From assembly GCF_029784165.1 (NCBI RefSeq), contig NC_073694.1:35259506-35323505 (forward strand): a DNA stretch of 64,000 bases, written 5' to 3'. The notes below the pieces were generated by a model. That model was not told the DNA's origin. It saw only the letters and a list, made by a program, of their open reading frames with translations, and did no database searches. The stretch is from Wyeomyia smithii. Taxonomy: Eukaryota; Arthropoda; Insecta; Diptera; Culicidae. This document shows, one piece after another, positions 43,153 to 54,900 of this stretch. Position numbers and translations under genes: made by a program. The stretch's first letter is position 1. Every line of letters starts with the position of its first letter.

Positions 43153-44955
43153 TCTTTACATATAAAAATGCAGTCAAGTCTGTCTGTCTGTCTGATCCAT
43201 ATAGGGCCGAAAACTACCGAACCGATCGACGTGAAAATTTGTATGTAGGGGTTTTTGGTGCCGATAAAGGTTCCTATGATAGTTTGAGACCCCTCCCTCT
43301 TCTGGAAGGGAGGAGTCCCATACAAATGAAACATAAATTTCTGCACAACTCAAAAACAAACCAAGCAAATGAAACCGAATTTGGCATGTGGATGTTTTAA
43401 GGGGTAACTAATATGTCCATAATAGTTGGATGAAACACAAATTTGTGCACATCTCGAGAACTAATCAACCAAATGGAACAAAATTTGGCAGGTAAATGTT
43501 TTTAGTGGTAACAAATATGTACATAATGGTTTGAAACCCGACTCCCTCTTCTATAAAGGAGGGATCACATGAAAATGAAACACAAATTTCGCACAGCTCA
43601 AGAACCAATCAAGAAAATACAACCAAATTTGGTATGTGAATGTTTTTAGAGGTAACAAATATGTCCATAATGGTTTGACGCCCCTTCCTCTTCTGGAAGT
43701 ACATGTTCCTTCACAAATTTTTGCACATCTCGCGAACTAATCAACTAAATGGAACCATATTGGCAGGTGAATGTTTTTAGTGGTAACAAATATGTTCCAT
43801 AATCGACCTCAGACAACATTTTGGATTGTAAGAACTTCCGGTTTCTGGAAAACAGCCGAAAATGACCGATTTCCACCCAATATAATAATATCCGGATCTA
43901 GTATAACACACAGGAGCTAAAATCGACCACAGATAGCGTTTTAAATTCTAAGATGGCGACTTCCGGTTTCTGAAAACAGCAGAAAATGACCAAATACCAC
44001 CCAATATGAGTTTTTCTTTAACCAGTATGCCGTTCAAAATCCAGAAATTGTCTCCAAACGCCATTATGAAATCCAAAATGGCGACTTCCGGTGTCGGAAA
44101 AACAGCGGCAAATGACCAAATACCACCCAATATGGGTATTTCCGGAACCGTAATGATGCACTGGAGCCACAAATCGACTTCAGACAACATTTTGAATTGT
44201 AAGATGGAAACTTCCGGTTTCTGGAAAACAGCCTGAAATGGACGATTCCCATTAAATATAAGTATTTCTGGAACCAGAAAAATGCACAGAAGCTAAAAAT
44301 TGATCACAGACACAATCTTGAATTTTAAGATGGTGACTTCCGGTGTCTGGCAAACAGCCGGAAATGACCAAATACCATTCAATATGAACGTTTTCGGAAC
44401 CAGAATTACGCCCAGATGACAGAAATTGATTTCACAGGCATTTTTAAAGTCCAAAATGACGACTTTCGGCTTCTGAAAAACAGTCCAAAGTGACCAAATA
44501 TCACCCAGTATGAGTTTTTCTTTAACCAGTATCCTAAATACCATTTTGAAATCCAAGATGGCGACTACCGGTTTGTGAAAAACAGCCTAAAATAAACAAA
44601 TACTATCCAATATGAGTATCTATGGAACCAGAACGATGCAAGGAGCTAACAATTGACCTCAGGCACCATTTTGAATTGCTAAATGGCAACTTATAGGCAA
44701 CAGTCGGAAACGACCGAATAATACTCAATATGGATATTTCCGTAAACGTGATGATGCCTAGGAACCAAACATTGACCCTGGACACTATTTTGAATTTGAA
44801 GACGACCACTTTTAGTTTCTGGAGAACAACCAAAAATACCTCCCAATATGGGTATTTCCGGTGTCAGATTGATGCCAGAAAGTCTGCTGATGATGACAGA
44901 ATACCACCCAATATGAATATATTCAGAATTAAGGCGATGTACAGAAGCCAAAAGA
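43153..44955 (+). mobile_element. Helitron with two kinds of internal tandem array, 3' end lost
   Basis: Starts after an A with TCTTTACATATAAAAATG, the same 5' end as the element at 15235. From 43190 to about 43800 there are four diverged units of about 160 bases (AACTAATCAA, AAATTTGGCA, GGTAACAAATATG). From about 43810 to 44955 there are about nine units of about 125 bases (GATGGCGACTTCCGG, TTTCTGGAAAACAGC, ATACCACCCAATATG). No CTAG terminus is found; the sequence passes into another repeat near 44955. Confidence 0.7.
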
Positions 44956-46056
44956 CGAGGATGTTGTCATTTCGATAAAACCAATCATTTCAAACGATTT
45001 GTTATTTGACTTTGATCATATCCTATGGCCGATTCGTCGTGCATTTGCAGACTTCAAACAAACCGCAAGGAATCAATGAACTTGGAACGTTCAAATAGTA
45101 CGACACCACATTTAAATTATGTTGAGGCCACATATATCGATCAAAGCAGGTATAGTTTTAAATAGTCTGTGAATTTCTCTTCTTTCCATAACTTTTGAGC
45201 CACATATCAAATTGTTATGAAGTTTGTTATTTGTAAGTTTGAGAGATGACTCGTTCGTATGACAGTAGTTATGTTTAAATAAGTCATGTAATCTTTGAGA
45301 TAATAGACATTCGTTGTTTTAATAACAATTTATTACATAACGGTTGCTTAAGTTCGATTATAATCAAATGAAATGGGAACGTGTAGGGCAGCCAAACTTT
45401 GAAACCACGTGTTCGATCATAATTCATCAGTTAACCCTTAACTAGCCCGCTCATCTGATATTAATAATCAAATCGGTTGTGTAGTTTCTGAGATAATGAA
45501 GTTTCGTGATTTTCTCAAGTCGGCACATTACAAATGAAGTTACAGTTCGATTACAGTAAAATTCAATAGGGTCTTCTGAGGCAGCTAGACCATTTATTTG
45601 ACATTAATTTTGTGGAAATCGGGTCGGCCATCTCTGAGAAAAGTGAGTGAGTCCAAGTAGTATTCGGAATATGTTCCTTTGCATAGCTGGATTTCACATT
45701 TTTAAACATAACAGGCAAAGTAATAGTCCGACTGCAAAACAAATCAATAGGGTCTTATGCGGCAATTAGACCTTCCATTTGACACTGATTTTATGAAAAT
45801 CGGTACAACCATCTCTGAGAAACATGAGTGAGATTACACAGTCTTCAGAACACGTTTCTTTTCATAACTTTTGAACCACAAGTTCAATCTTTATGAAATT
45901 CAAAACTTAAGGGTTTTCTAGGTAGCCCGTTCTTTTGAGACCAATCTTTTTGAAATTCAATAGGGTCTTATGGGGCAACAAGACCTTTCATTTGCAATTA
46001 ATTTCATGAAAATCGGTCCAGTCATCTCTGAGAAAAGTGAGTGAGAATAAAAATCT

Positions 46057-46104
<48 letters not shown>

Positions 46105-46260
46105 ACACACATAAACACACATACACACACACATACAGAAAATGCTCAGCTCGTCGAGCTGAGTCGAGTGATATATGCCATTCGGCCCTCTGAAGCACTT
46201 TTATACTTTCGGTTTTGCATGTGATTGCTATACCTTTCTAGGAGAAAGGCAGAAAACATA
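44956..46260. repeat. tandem array of CGGTCC-ATCTCTGAGAAA units ending in a palindrome
   Basis: Diverged units of roughly 170 bases repeat ATAACTTTTGA, GTTTCTGAGATAATG, AATAGGGTCTTATG, AAATCGG and CATCTCTGAGAAAAGTGAG. The array is followed by an (AC)n tract, GCTCGTCGAGCTGAGTCG and a terminal palindrome CCTTTCTAGGAGAAAGG (46237-46253). A second array of the same design is at 56030-56955. A matching GCCTTTCTCATTC at 42689 could be the other end of a larger element that later received the SINE and Helitron. Confidence 0.65.
46062..46135. repeat. (AC)n microsatellite
   Basis: Long run of AC dinucleotides with a few AT interruptions, inside the tandem-unit repeat described at 44956-46260. Confidence 0.9.
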
Positions 46261-46800
46261 GGTTCAGACATGCGGGGTCCTTCATGTGTGTCGAGTGCGT
46301 GGATTCGGAAGAGACTACTGAGCAAATCTTCTTCGTACGCCCTCGTTTTGTACGTGCGAGGAGCGACATGATGGTATTGAGCGGACCGGACACTACTTCT
46401 TACAACCTAGTCCGAAGGATATGTAAAGACCTGGATATTTGGGGCGCGGTCAGTGCAACCACTTCCCAGATTGTCCTGAAGCTGCGAAGCGTGTAGTAAG
46501 CAAACCACCAATACGCCAGTGATAGCCCTAGTCTCCAGGTAGTTAGCTAGGAGATTATAGGAGTAAAGAGGATGCATCGAGCACAAAAGCCGTCGGGCAG
46601 TGTTCTCAACCATCGTCTCCGGAAGATCAGGCCTGAAGGCTGGAGGGGTTTTAGTGGGTCCGACACAGACCGAGTAGGTATCTGGGGGAGTGTAACCGAA
46701 CCTCATCACTCCTCTACTAGTTTCATTCCCACACGTTGAGTTTTCTTTTCAGGTGTCTGTGAGCAGATTTCCCCGCCACCTTCCAACATAAGGCATATGA
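46261..46800 (+). pseudogene. R1-type LINE, second copy, 3' end only
   Basis: Begins at the position equivalent to 42139 of the first R1 relic and continues in parallel: MCVECVDSEETTEQIFFV, RARSDMMVLSGPDTTSYNLV, then 3' UTR with GGAGGGGTTTTAGTGGGTCC and GCAGATTTCCCC. It is diverged from the first copy, so it is an independent 5'-truncated insertion or an old duplication. It starts directly where the preceding palindrome-ended repeat stops. Confidence 0.72.
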
Positions 46801-48978
46801 ACCCCAATCTGTAGGTACTACTTGTAATACTTGGTGACGAGTAGCTCAGGACCAAGTAGAGTAAGGGAATACTCTTGATACGGTAAGAGCCATCACGGCT
46901 GCTGAAGTAATTGGAAAATGTATGGTAATATTCTCATCAAATATGTATAAGCTCCTCCATACCTTTGAGCATGAGCATGAGCATGAGCATTGACGACCGT
47001 ACATATCGTAGTTGCACCTCCGTGATTGACCTGAGCTAGTGAAGTTACACAGAGAAGTTTTTGGGATGTCATACCATCTTCAATGTACAACAATTCAGTA
47101 ACTCTCACTTTAAAAAGATCAATAACGGCGCCAGCCACGTCCTTACAGTCATTGAGAAAAAATAGGTAGAGGATTGTTAGTTCGACAAACGTTGTTATAA
47201 GATCGAGTTCACCTCTACATCTCTACGGATGTCACAGGAAGGGTATTTGTGTTAGTATGATGGGATAGGAAAGATCAGGATTCGCCGTGGTAGGCAATAC
47301 GATCAGATATTTTTAAGCCCCGCGCGCGAAGAATAATTTTTTGGACCAAATAATGAATCATCAGATACAAAAGCTAAGCGCGAATCAACGGTCTGATTCA
47401 TAGACACCGATTTTATGTCTTGTGACAGTTAACTACGCGATACGAATCTCCAGATCACCAGTCACAGCAAACCGAACTTAAACGATTTATCACTATACTA
47501 AAAACAAAACCTGTCTATCTTTTTTGTTATTTTATAATCTATAAAGTTGATATATTTAATAATAAAAAACAATACTGTGAACATTCAATATATATCGCGA
47601 TAACGTTGTTTAAAACGGCCACTATGCGGTATAAAGTTGCTATCTTCATCACATTTGACATTTGACATGTGATGTGAGTTGTGAAAAGTTAATTATTTTC
47701 AAAAGCGGGTATTGTCGCATCCAGCCTGCTTATGTGTAAGTAAAACTATATGAATGTTTGCCGTAATATCAATCTTTAACGCAAAAATTACCTAAGAAAA
47801 GGAAAAATTACCTAAGAATTACCTAAGAAAAATGACCTAAATTTGGAAAAAAAAGGAGACACACACACCTAAACCAAAACGTCCAAAATTAATTGTGTTG
47901 TGTCTATGAATATATAGCAAAAATTTAGCTTGGAGCTAAAAATAACCATTCAAAAGCCAGAGAAGTCATTAACAGCACTAAAAGACAAATACCAAACAAC
48001 ACTTGACATTTCAAAAACAACTCTTACTGTAGATTATTTTATTCATACCTACAAGGCGATTTGTGCAGCTTATTAGAAGTTCACAATTATCGCAAATAAT
48101 TTTTTGTCAATCAATCTTCGGAAAATTTGGCAAATATTTCGAAAACAAATTTTTTAGCGAATTTTCAGACGATAATCAGTGATAATAATGTGAAGAGCAA
48201 TGTGACCAGCGATCATGCAATGCAATGAATTTTTCAATAGGCAGCCCCTCGATGGATGACTGCCAGTTTTCGCATCTCTTTACTCACACTCATATTGAGC
48301 TCCCAGCAAAGAATAACTGATTTAATGCGATATGCGGTTTGGATTCTGTGTACGAATAGGTACAGGAAATGATTTTACGTTGAGACAAGGACTAACAACA
48401 GTCGGAACTAGTGTTCATGCTGCCACTTCGTCTTTACAGATTGCGCTGCCCTGCAAGGTGAATTTTCATTTAACAAATTGTTACACTAAACAACCCTCCA
48501 ACTTCTAACATATTTTCGTCACATCGTACTTCAAATGTGCCACACTGTTTATATTAAACTTTATGACCCACTCCGTCCGTACGACCCACGTTATTCGCGG
48601 TCATCGGCTGAAAGATATTGGCATGACGCTGGACCAAGCATCAAGCAACTAGCCCAACAATGTAATGACCATAATTATCATGATAATTTGAGCGTGTTTT
48701 CGGACAATTCGAACCAGAAATAGCACCACTCTTCGGTAACTCCATGGCAGGGAGCGGGAGCTAGTGGGGAAAAGATTATTTATAGACACAATAACCTTTC
48801 CGGCAAAAGATCCTCAGTCGCAGGCGTCAAAGTTCATCGCTGCGTAAGTGGCAATTAATCGGAAAAGCAATTGAAAGCTCGCACTGGTCAACCATGGCGG
48901 CGGCGACGACGGGATGATTTAATAACGGACGCCACCTTCTTTGTCGTATTACCAACCTGTGGATTCGTTCGATGGCAC
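46801..48978. other. intergenic, no gene recognised
   Basis: Contains a GAGCAT hexamer run (~46967-46990) that gives the minus ORF 46893-47138 an Ala-His repeat; its Aedes-repeat-like look and lack of a domain argue against a gene. AATTACCTAAGAAAA repeats irregularly at 47787-47840. A 62-codon ORF at 48535-48723 (+) has no domain. The rest is AT-rich. Confidence 0.35.
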
Positions 48979-48984
48979 TTTATT
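48979..48984 (-). terminator. poly(A) signal of the LRR gene
   Basis: AATAAA on the minus strand (TTTATT on the plus), only 16 nt past the stop codon at 49002-49000. This implies a very short 3' UTR. Confidence 0.7.
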
Positions 48985-48999
48985 GATAGTTTTACTACA

Positions 49000-50005
49000 T
49001 TAGTTCTTATTCACTTGATTAGTTGAGTTTTGGCAGCAAATAAAGCCATCCATTCGGGACTGATCCGGACACTGGGGTTCGTCACCAAACATTTGCATCG
49101 CGAACTGACGGTCTTGCTTCAGGAACGCCAACAATCGGTCGAACCAATCGCAGTCCCAATTGTTGCTGCCACCCATCGCAATTTCCCAGGCTTTGGGAAA
49201 CTTTCCGCGCAGACCGTGAATTTTGTTGGTTATCGAATTGTCGTGCATGTAGAAGGTTCCAAGTTGAGGGAATTGCCACGATGAGACGTCCAAACTTGTG
49301 AGGTGATTCTTGGATATGTCCAAGGAACGAAGTTTTAGCAGAGTAATATTCTTGGATGTGGTGATACTGTTGATTCGGTTGTTCGCTAACGACAAAACTA
49401 CCAAGTCCTCAAGGTCTCCGAAATCATCCAGTGAAATACTTTCAATGGAATTGCCGTCAGCTTTCAAGGCCTGCAGTTTCTTCAGCAGCGAAATATTACT
49501 CAACTCCGTCAGTTTGTTTCTTCGAACATCCAAATGTGTTAGTCGATAATCTGCCTCGCTGATGTTCAGTTGCTCAATTCCGTTATTCTCCAAATCCAGG
49601 ATGGAAAATCGTGCCGAGTCGATGGGAAACACCGGGATTGGTGTGCTGCCTTCGGCAGCCATGTTGGTTATCTTCAAGTTTGTGATGTTGTACAAGCTTC
49701 CGTTCAGTAGTCGGCCGATATCTTCAATCGTCCCATTCCGGACCCACACCTCACGATCCTCGTTGAAACTCGCTGCCGCTAGGTCAGCCTCTTCGAAATC
49801 TAGGCAGCCAGTGTTGTACACGTAGAATCCTTCCCGTACCTTGAACTGATCCTGACATATGTTCAACCGATCAGCGAACACCACCGCGACGGTGACGAGA
49901 CAAGCGAGGCTGCAAATTGTGTAAAAACAACGCGAAGGTTAGCTTTTTTTTAAATAAAACAGTTCAGTAGAAATATTACACTTACAACGTTCCAAGCAGA
50001 TGCAT
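49000..50005 (-). CDS. secreted leucine-rich repeat protein, LRIM-like (two exons)
   Basis: Exon 1 is 50005-49986 (coding part) and exon 2 is 49909-49000. The 76-nt intron 49985-49910 has GTAAGT at the donor and TTTGCAG at the acceptor. Splicing makes a 309-aa protein whose first 19 residues, MHLLGTFLACLVTVAVVFA, are a textbook signal peptide. The mature part has N-terminal cysteines (CQDQF, NTGC), about seven LRRs between residues ~85 and ~245 (LDLENNGIEQL, LDVRRNKLTEL, LSLANNRINSI, LDISKNHLTSL), then a Cys-rich cap (WDCDWFDRL, QCPDQSRMDGFICC). Several N-glycosylation sequons are present and no transmembrane segment. The layout recalls the mosquito LRIM/APL1 immune family, but without the coiled coil; a coil-less LRIM or another extracellular LRR protein is likely. 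It is the only intact host gene seen. Confidence 0.87.
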
Positions 50006-50170
50006 CCTGTCAGCTGGCCGGCTGCTGACCTACTGATAACAGCGTTCTCGGATGCTCTCTCCGTCGTCGGTTAGTACTACCGAGTGTTGAGCTGATCAGG
50101 CACAATCGGTGACGTACTGCAATTCTATCAGTGTTCTTTTTTTCACGTGGGCGATAGTGCATACATCACA
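50006..50170 (-). promoter_or_regulatory. 5' UTR and presumed promoter of the LRR gene
   Basis: No TATA box. On the minus strand there are a CACGTG E-box (about 50142-50147), a GATA-type TTATCA close to the ATG (about 50035) and possible TCAG initiators (ATCAGCTCAAC). No convincing NF-kappaB site was found. The transcription start is not determinable from sequence alone. Confidence 0.3.
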
Positions 50171-52896
50171 TCATCGCGGGTAAAAATAGGCGTGAATAAA
50201 TTGTTTATTAATAATCGCAATCGCACAATAGAATACAAGAATTTCCGCATCGAGAAGATTCGAGTACTTTGTGGGCGGACTATTTTTTCTTGAAAGGAGG
50301 GGCTGCTCACAGCGACCAGAAACGTTTATTTGTTTTTTTTTTAGTAAGTAATCTAAGTACCAATGTTTTTTTTTTTCAAGACTTACATTTTTATTTGTAC
50401 ATGAAGTAAACTTAATAAAAATCATTCTTGCGATTCAATACCATTCAACTCGAATCCACTTTTTTCCTTCTAGAAAAACCACTCCCAAGTTGGAACTCTC
50501 AAACGGGTGACAAATTCGCCACTTAATTAAATTAATTTCATTCATACATTCTTATCTGGGCTGCGAAGAAAAGGGTTTCACCAACCACAAAGAAAAGTAA
50601 GATTACCTTCATCTGCAGCTCACATTCCACCCGTTTTGCCACAACCTGCCGCCGTCTCAATTCCATTCCACCAATTGGCGGTAAACTCGAGTTGATAAAT
50701 TGTAATGGGATGCCACCTCTATGTCGGAAGAAACCGCCGAAGAAAAATCCCATCCGTGGCTTGCTTTTTACCAAAATTGATGATAAAAGTAATCGGCGGA
50801 GGAGGAAAGCCCAACCGTTTCGTTTGTTTGTAATTTTAGAGAGCGTGATCCCCTCCCTTCCCGCTAGGCACACACGTATGAGCCCAACCCAGGCAGCTAA
50901 CAATTGTCTCTCGAAAAGTATGTGGAAAAACCAGTCCCTCGTTGATGATCCGTGAAGTAGGTGGTGGTGTGGGCGGAAAGAAAACACATCACCTCGTCAC
51001 CTAGAAAACATTTTCTTTTGTTGGAGTCGTACGAAGCAATGAAGACATAACCAGGGTAGAACCAGAAAACAAAGCGAAAAAAAGCGTACTCCTCTCCTTT
51101 GTGGTCGACGGTTGTTGTTAGTACATACACACATACACACAATACTTTTGTGGCACCAAAGCTAAGCTCCCGAAAGTGACATCAAAGTTTATCTTTATCC
51201 GTAGCGTGTTTGCTCTTTGGTTTTGTGCGGGTGGTTTTTGCTTGGCTGCTGAGGAAAAACTAGTCCTTCGTTGAAGAAAGTGTGAAACCACACAACCGTA
51301 CTCCAACACCTCCAGTAATGCGACGATGACAAAGTTTTTCGTAAGATTTTTTTTCTGTTCTAGTAAAATAAGTGTGCTCAAAAAGTGCACTCAAATTTAT
51401 TGACTTTTATCAATGACATACAATAATTATCTTTTTATTTCATGAATTGACCCACCCCCAAGTCGGGTTTAAAATTTCAGCAATCTGCGCCCTCCACCTC
51501 GACAGCCATAAACCTCCATCGGCACAGACAGAAAGCAAATATTAAGTATGAAAACAGGTGTCGGTCATAAAGTGCGCTGAAATCGGTCCCACAGGAATTA
51601 GGATTAAAATGTGAGTTTGCTCGCTGCATTCCGGGCTAAGCGGCGGACGGTAACAGTGAGTGTCATAAAACCTGTGGAGCCGGGGGGTGAGAGTAACCTA
51701 CCGACGGCCAATGTCCATGGGGCGAGCCAACCGAAACTGAAGCATGAAACATATTTTGCAGCGAAGTATTTATCGCCATGAAGCATTCCAAAACAGAGTG
51801 CGCACCAGCAGTGTGGGTGAAGGCCTGGTTCAGGTCTTTGTGCAGATTTTTCCAGCGAAAGCATGTCCGGTTCGGTTCGAAGTGGGCCACTGGCCAGGTG
51901 GTTTGGGGTTGGAGTTTTCGCATCGGTGGAAAATGCTTTATTTGATTTGGATTTAACAATACACATGATACAAATGGGATTTTTGGCTTGCCATGGTGCC
52001 CCGCTAGAAGCGCGCTAGGTGTGGAGATAAATGGCCAGTCGAAGAATTGTGCCGCAGGGGGAGTTGCTGTAAACGATATGAATAGAACGTAGTCATTTGG
52101 GGGGATACCTATATGTATAGCAAACGGAGCGTTTGATCCTGTTGTTTGTTTCGCAATTTGACTTTTCAGTTCGATTTGTTGTGGATCGGATGGGTGGCGC
52201 AATGATTTGTCCTGATCTGTGACACGACCATTACTAATGAATATTTAGCAAGATTAGAAAATCGAGAGCAACTTGTTTCAAGTAGATGATTCGTCAAGGC
52301 AATGTTTTAAATCTATAATGAAACATATAAAACAAGAATGAAGGCGGTGAAACAAATTTTGGCTGGCAACCGGCTGTCAGATGAATAAACAATAAGTTAT
52401 TGACTCTTATTATTGTGATTTTTCGACACCAACAATTATGACTGGTGCTGAAGGACTTTTATTGATGACCATTAACTCGAGTCGAAAAATTACTTGAATC
52501 GAGCCAGTGGGGAGTAAAACAATAGACTTTTCGATTCGAAAATTTACCTCTGACTTGAACAATAGGAGATAAAAACCTGTGTTGATTACGGTGAAAGATT
52601 TTATCGTCGATTTTATTCATACCCAAGAGCAAGATTTTTGCTTGGAGGTTACACAAATTAATTTATTTTGAGCTGAGGGTGGCTAGAAGAGTAATATACG
52701 ATGGAGCAACAAACCCGGCAGGCAATTACTATGCGACACTCTCACGTAAGTTGACGCATTTCTACACTGGGTAGAGGCATAAAATTCCACGGGAATCGTT
52801 AAATAGCTATTATCTTTCCAAGGAATTTCGATTTTCGAGCTGAGGCAGCATTATTTCGCTTTTGCCGACCAGTGTCATCTTCTCTCATAAAAATTA
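50171..52896. other. unique-looking region, no confirmed gene
   Basis: Overlapping ORFs of 149 codons (50538-50987, -), 120 (51604-51966, -) and 179 (51663-52202, -) lack domains, are Pro/His-rich and low in conservation signals, and are not called as genes. A TGTCGGTCATAA word at 51562-51573 resembles one at 5435-5446. This may be upstream regulatory or intronic DNA of neighbouring genes. Confidence 0.35.
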
Positions 52897-52899
52897 TAA

Positions 52900-52941
52900 T
52901 TTTTTTTTGTCCACACAACATTTATTTGACACGGCACAAAT
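52900..52941 (-). mobile_element. ultra-short I-clade LINE 3' tail
   Basis: The minus strand reads TTGTGCCGTGTCAAATAAAT, GTTGTGTGG, AC and about 9 A. It matches the last ~33 nt of the LINE at 1-4825 and then stops abruptly. Flanks show no exact target duplication, so it is older or altered compared with the copy at 27370. Confidence 0.75.
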
Positions 52942-53212
52942 GAATATTATGAACATCCCTCTTACAAAAATTCACTATATATTTATAGCATGCAAAAGCA
53001 AATGCTATTCAGTGAAGCATGCTGACGCCATCAATTTTAGAAAACTGAATCTGTTAGAGTATTTTTTTCCTAGAAAAATAAAAAAGCTAAAAACGAACAA
53101 AAAAAATCACAGGAGGGTTGTGTGCAAAGTCACGACCGCAAGAATGAAGTAGAATACTTTTACAAGAAAACCCGGCTGCTTGCGTGTCAGTCATTTTTTT
53201 ATTTGTTATTCA

Positions 53213-54900
53213 ATTCAATATTTGTATTTGTATTTGTATTTGTGTTTGGATTTGTATTTTGGTCGATTCATCTGACAATTTGATATTATCTACATGAAAA
53301 TCTTAAATCTGAAGCTATTGCAACATCCCAGACCTTGAGATTATTTTGCCAAAAGCACGTGAGGAAACATTTCCGGAATCGAATAAATCTTCGACCAACG
53401 AGAAGGTACGGATGCATGACGTCAGTGGTTCAAAAAAGCCGTACAAGGTCCGATGGGACCTAGTTGTCAGTAAGTTTGACGAACGAAGCAGTCTTCTTGG
53501 TGCTCGAAAATCAAGGTGAAAAAGCAAAACCGGGGCATCAAGTTCATTGTTCAGCAGCTGGGCTACGAAGGTAGTTTGTTGAATCTTCCGCCGACTCTCC
53601 AGTGTATCTAAATCCAACAGCTTACAACGGTCTTCGTAGCAGGTAAGATTATTGGGTCTAATCTAGGGTAAATGTCTCAGAGCGATACGAACAAACCTTC
53701 GTTGAACGCGTTCTATTCTGTTTTTTCAGCACAGGTCATAAGGATTCCAGATGATGCAGGCATTTTCAAGGATTGGCCGAACTAATGCACAATACAATGC
53801 TTTCAAGCAGTATGGATCTGTAAAGTCTCGAGCAATTTTGGTGATGAAACCAAGTTGTTTCGATGCTTTGGATATGACAGCAGCATAATGTTGATTGAAA
53901 GTGAGCTTATGATCCAGCAAAACTCCAAGATCGTTGATCTGATCTACGCGTTCGAGAACACATCCATTTATCTGGTAATTAAAAGAAATGGTCACATGAC
54001 AACGATGGAATGTTATGACCATACATTTAGCGATGCTTATTGTGAGCTTGTCTCTGTTACACCATTCAGCAAACGTGTCCAACAGTGCTTGCAGGCGTTG
54101 GCAGTCCTGGACAGAATTCACAACAAGGTAGATCTTCAGATCGTCGGCATATACCAATACGCGAACGGCTCCTAGCAAAATGGCAATGTCATTAAAGTAT
54201 AAAGCAAACAACAGTGGACCAAGATTACTGCCCTGAGGGACTCCGGAAGTGTTGCTAAATGTCCGTGAAACTGCGGAATCTAGCTCAATACTCAAGGTGC
54301 GGCCAAAAAGGTACGAGCTCAGCCAAGAGGTTAGTCTCTCAGACATACCGAGTTTAGAAAGCTAATGTAAAAGTATTCGATGATCCACTGTGTCAAAAGC
54401 GGCCTTAATATTCGTATAAACAGCGTCAATTTGTGATCCAGCTTCCATCTGTGAGATACAGGAGCTTGTGAATTCGATCAAGTTGGTCGACACTGAACGA
54501 CCCGGCATAAAACCATGCTGATCAACTGAAATAGAGCTTCTAGTGCAGTTTAGAATAACACTGTGGACGATGATTTCGAAGAGCTCAGATCCGGCAGAAA
54601 GGCTGGTTATTCCTCTATAGTTCCTTACGCCACGTTTGTCTCCCTTCTTGTGTATCGGAAACATGAAAGATTGTTTCCACAGCGCTGGAAACTTTTGTTG
54701 TTCAAACGATTTAGTAAAAATCCGACTGAGGGGCACGGCAAGAGCAGTAGCACAGCGACAGAAAATAATAGCTGGAACGCCGTCGGGACCAGGAGAGTAG
54801 GAGCTTTTCGACTTCTTAGCACCAGCAATGACCATAGCACGGGTGATTTCGAAAATATCCATGTCAACAGCGCCAACAGGTACAGGCAAAAAACACAGAT
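53213..54900 (-). pseudogene. Jockey-type LINE ORF2 relic with CAAATA-repeat tail
   Basis: From about 54900 the minus strand holds a single frame with only a few stops (near 54362, 53726 and 53674): SYSPGPDGVPAIIF, FPIHKKGDKRGVRNYRGITS, QHGFMPGRSVSTNLIEF, NIKAAFDTVDHRILLH, SGVPQGSNLGPLLFALYFND, VYADDLKIYLV, INDLGVLLDHKLTFN, KQLGFITKIARDFTDP, YEDRCKLLDLDTLESRR. Both catalytic motifs (AFD, YADD) are intact. The endonuclease part is absent (5' truncation). The 3' end has tandem ACAAAT units (53219-53260) instead of poly(A). Confidence 0.85.

Noticed and set aside
43190..46260. CRISPR-like array
   Set aside because: Units are diverged, over 100 bases long and contiguous without unique spacers; the context is a eukaryotic transposon.
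46893..47138. 81-codon minus ORF with an Ala-His repeat
   Set aside because: The repeat is caused by a GAGCAT hexamer array; no domain on either side.
50538..50987. 149-codon minus ORF upstream of the LRR gene
   Set aside because: No recognisable domain, overlapping opposite-strand ORF, composition close to background.
51663..52202. 179-codon minus ORF
   Set aside because: Pro/His-rich, no domain, overlaps another open frame on the same strand (51604-51966) and one on the other strand (51744-51956); no splice or poly(A) evidence.
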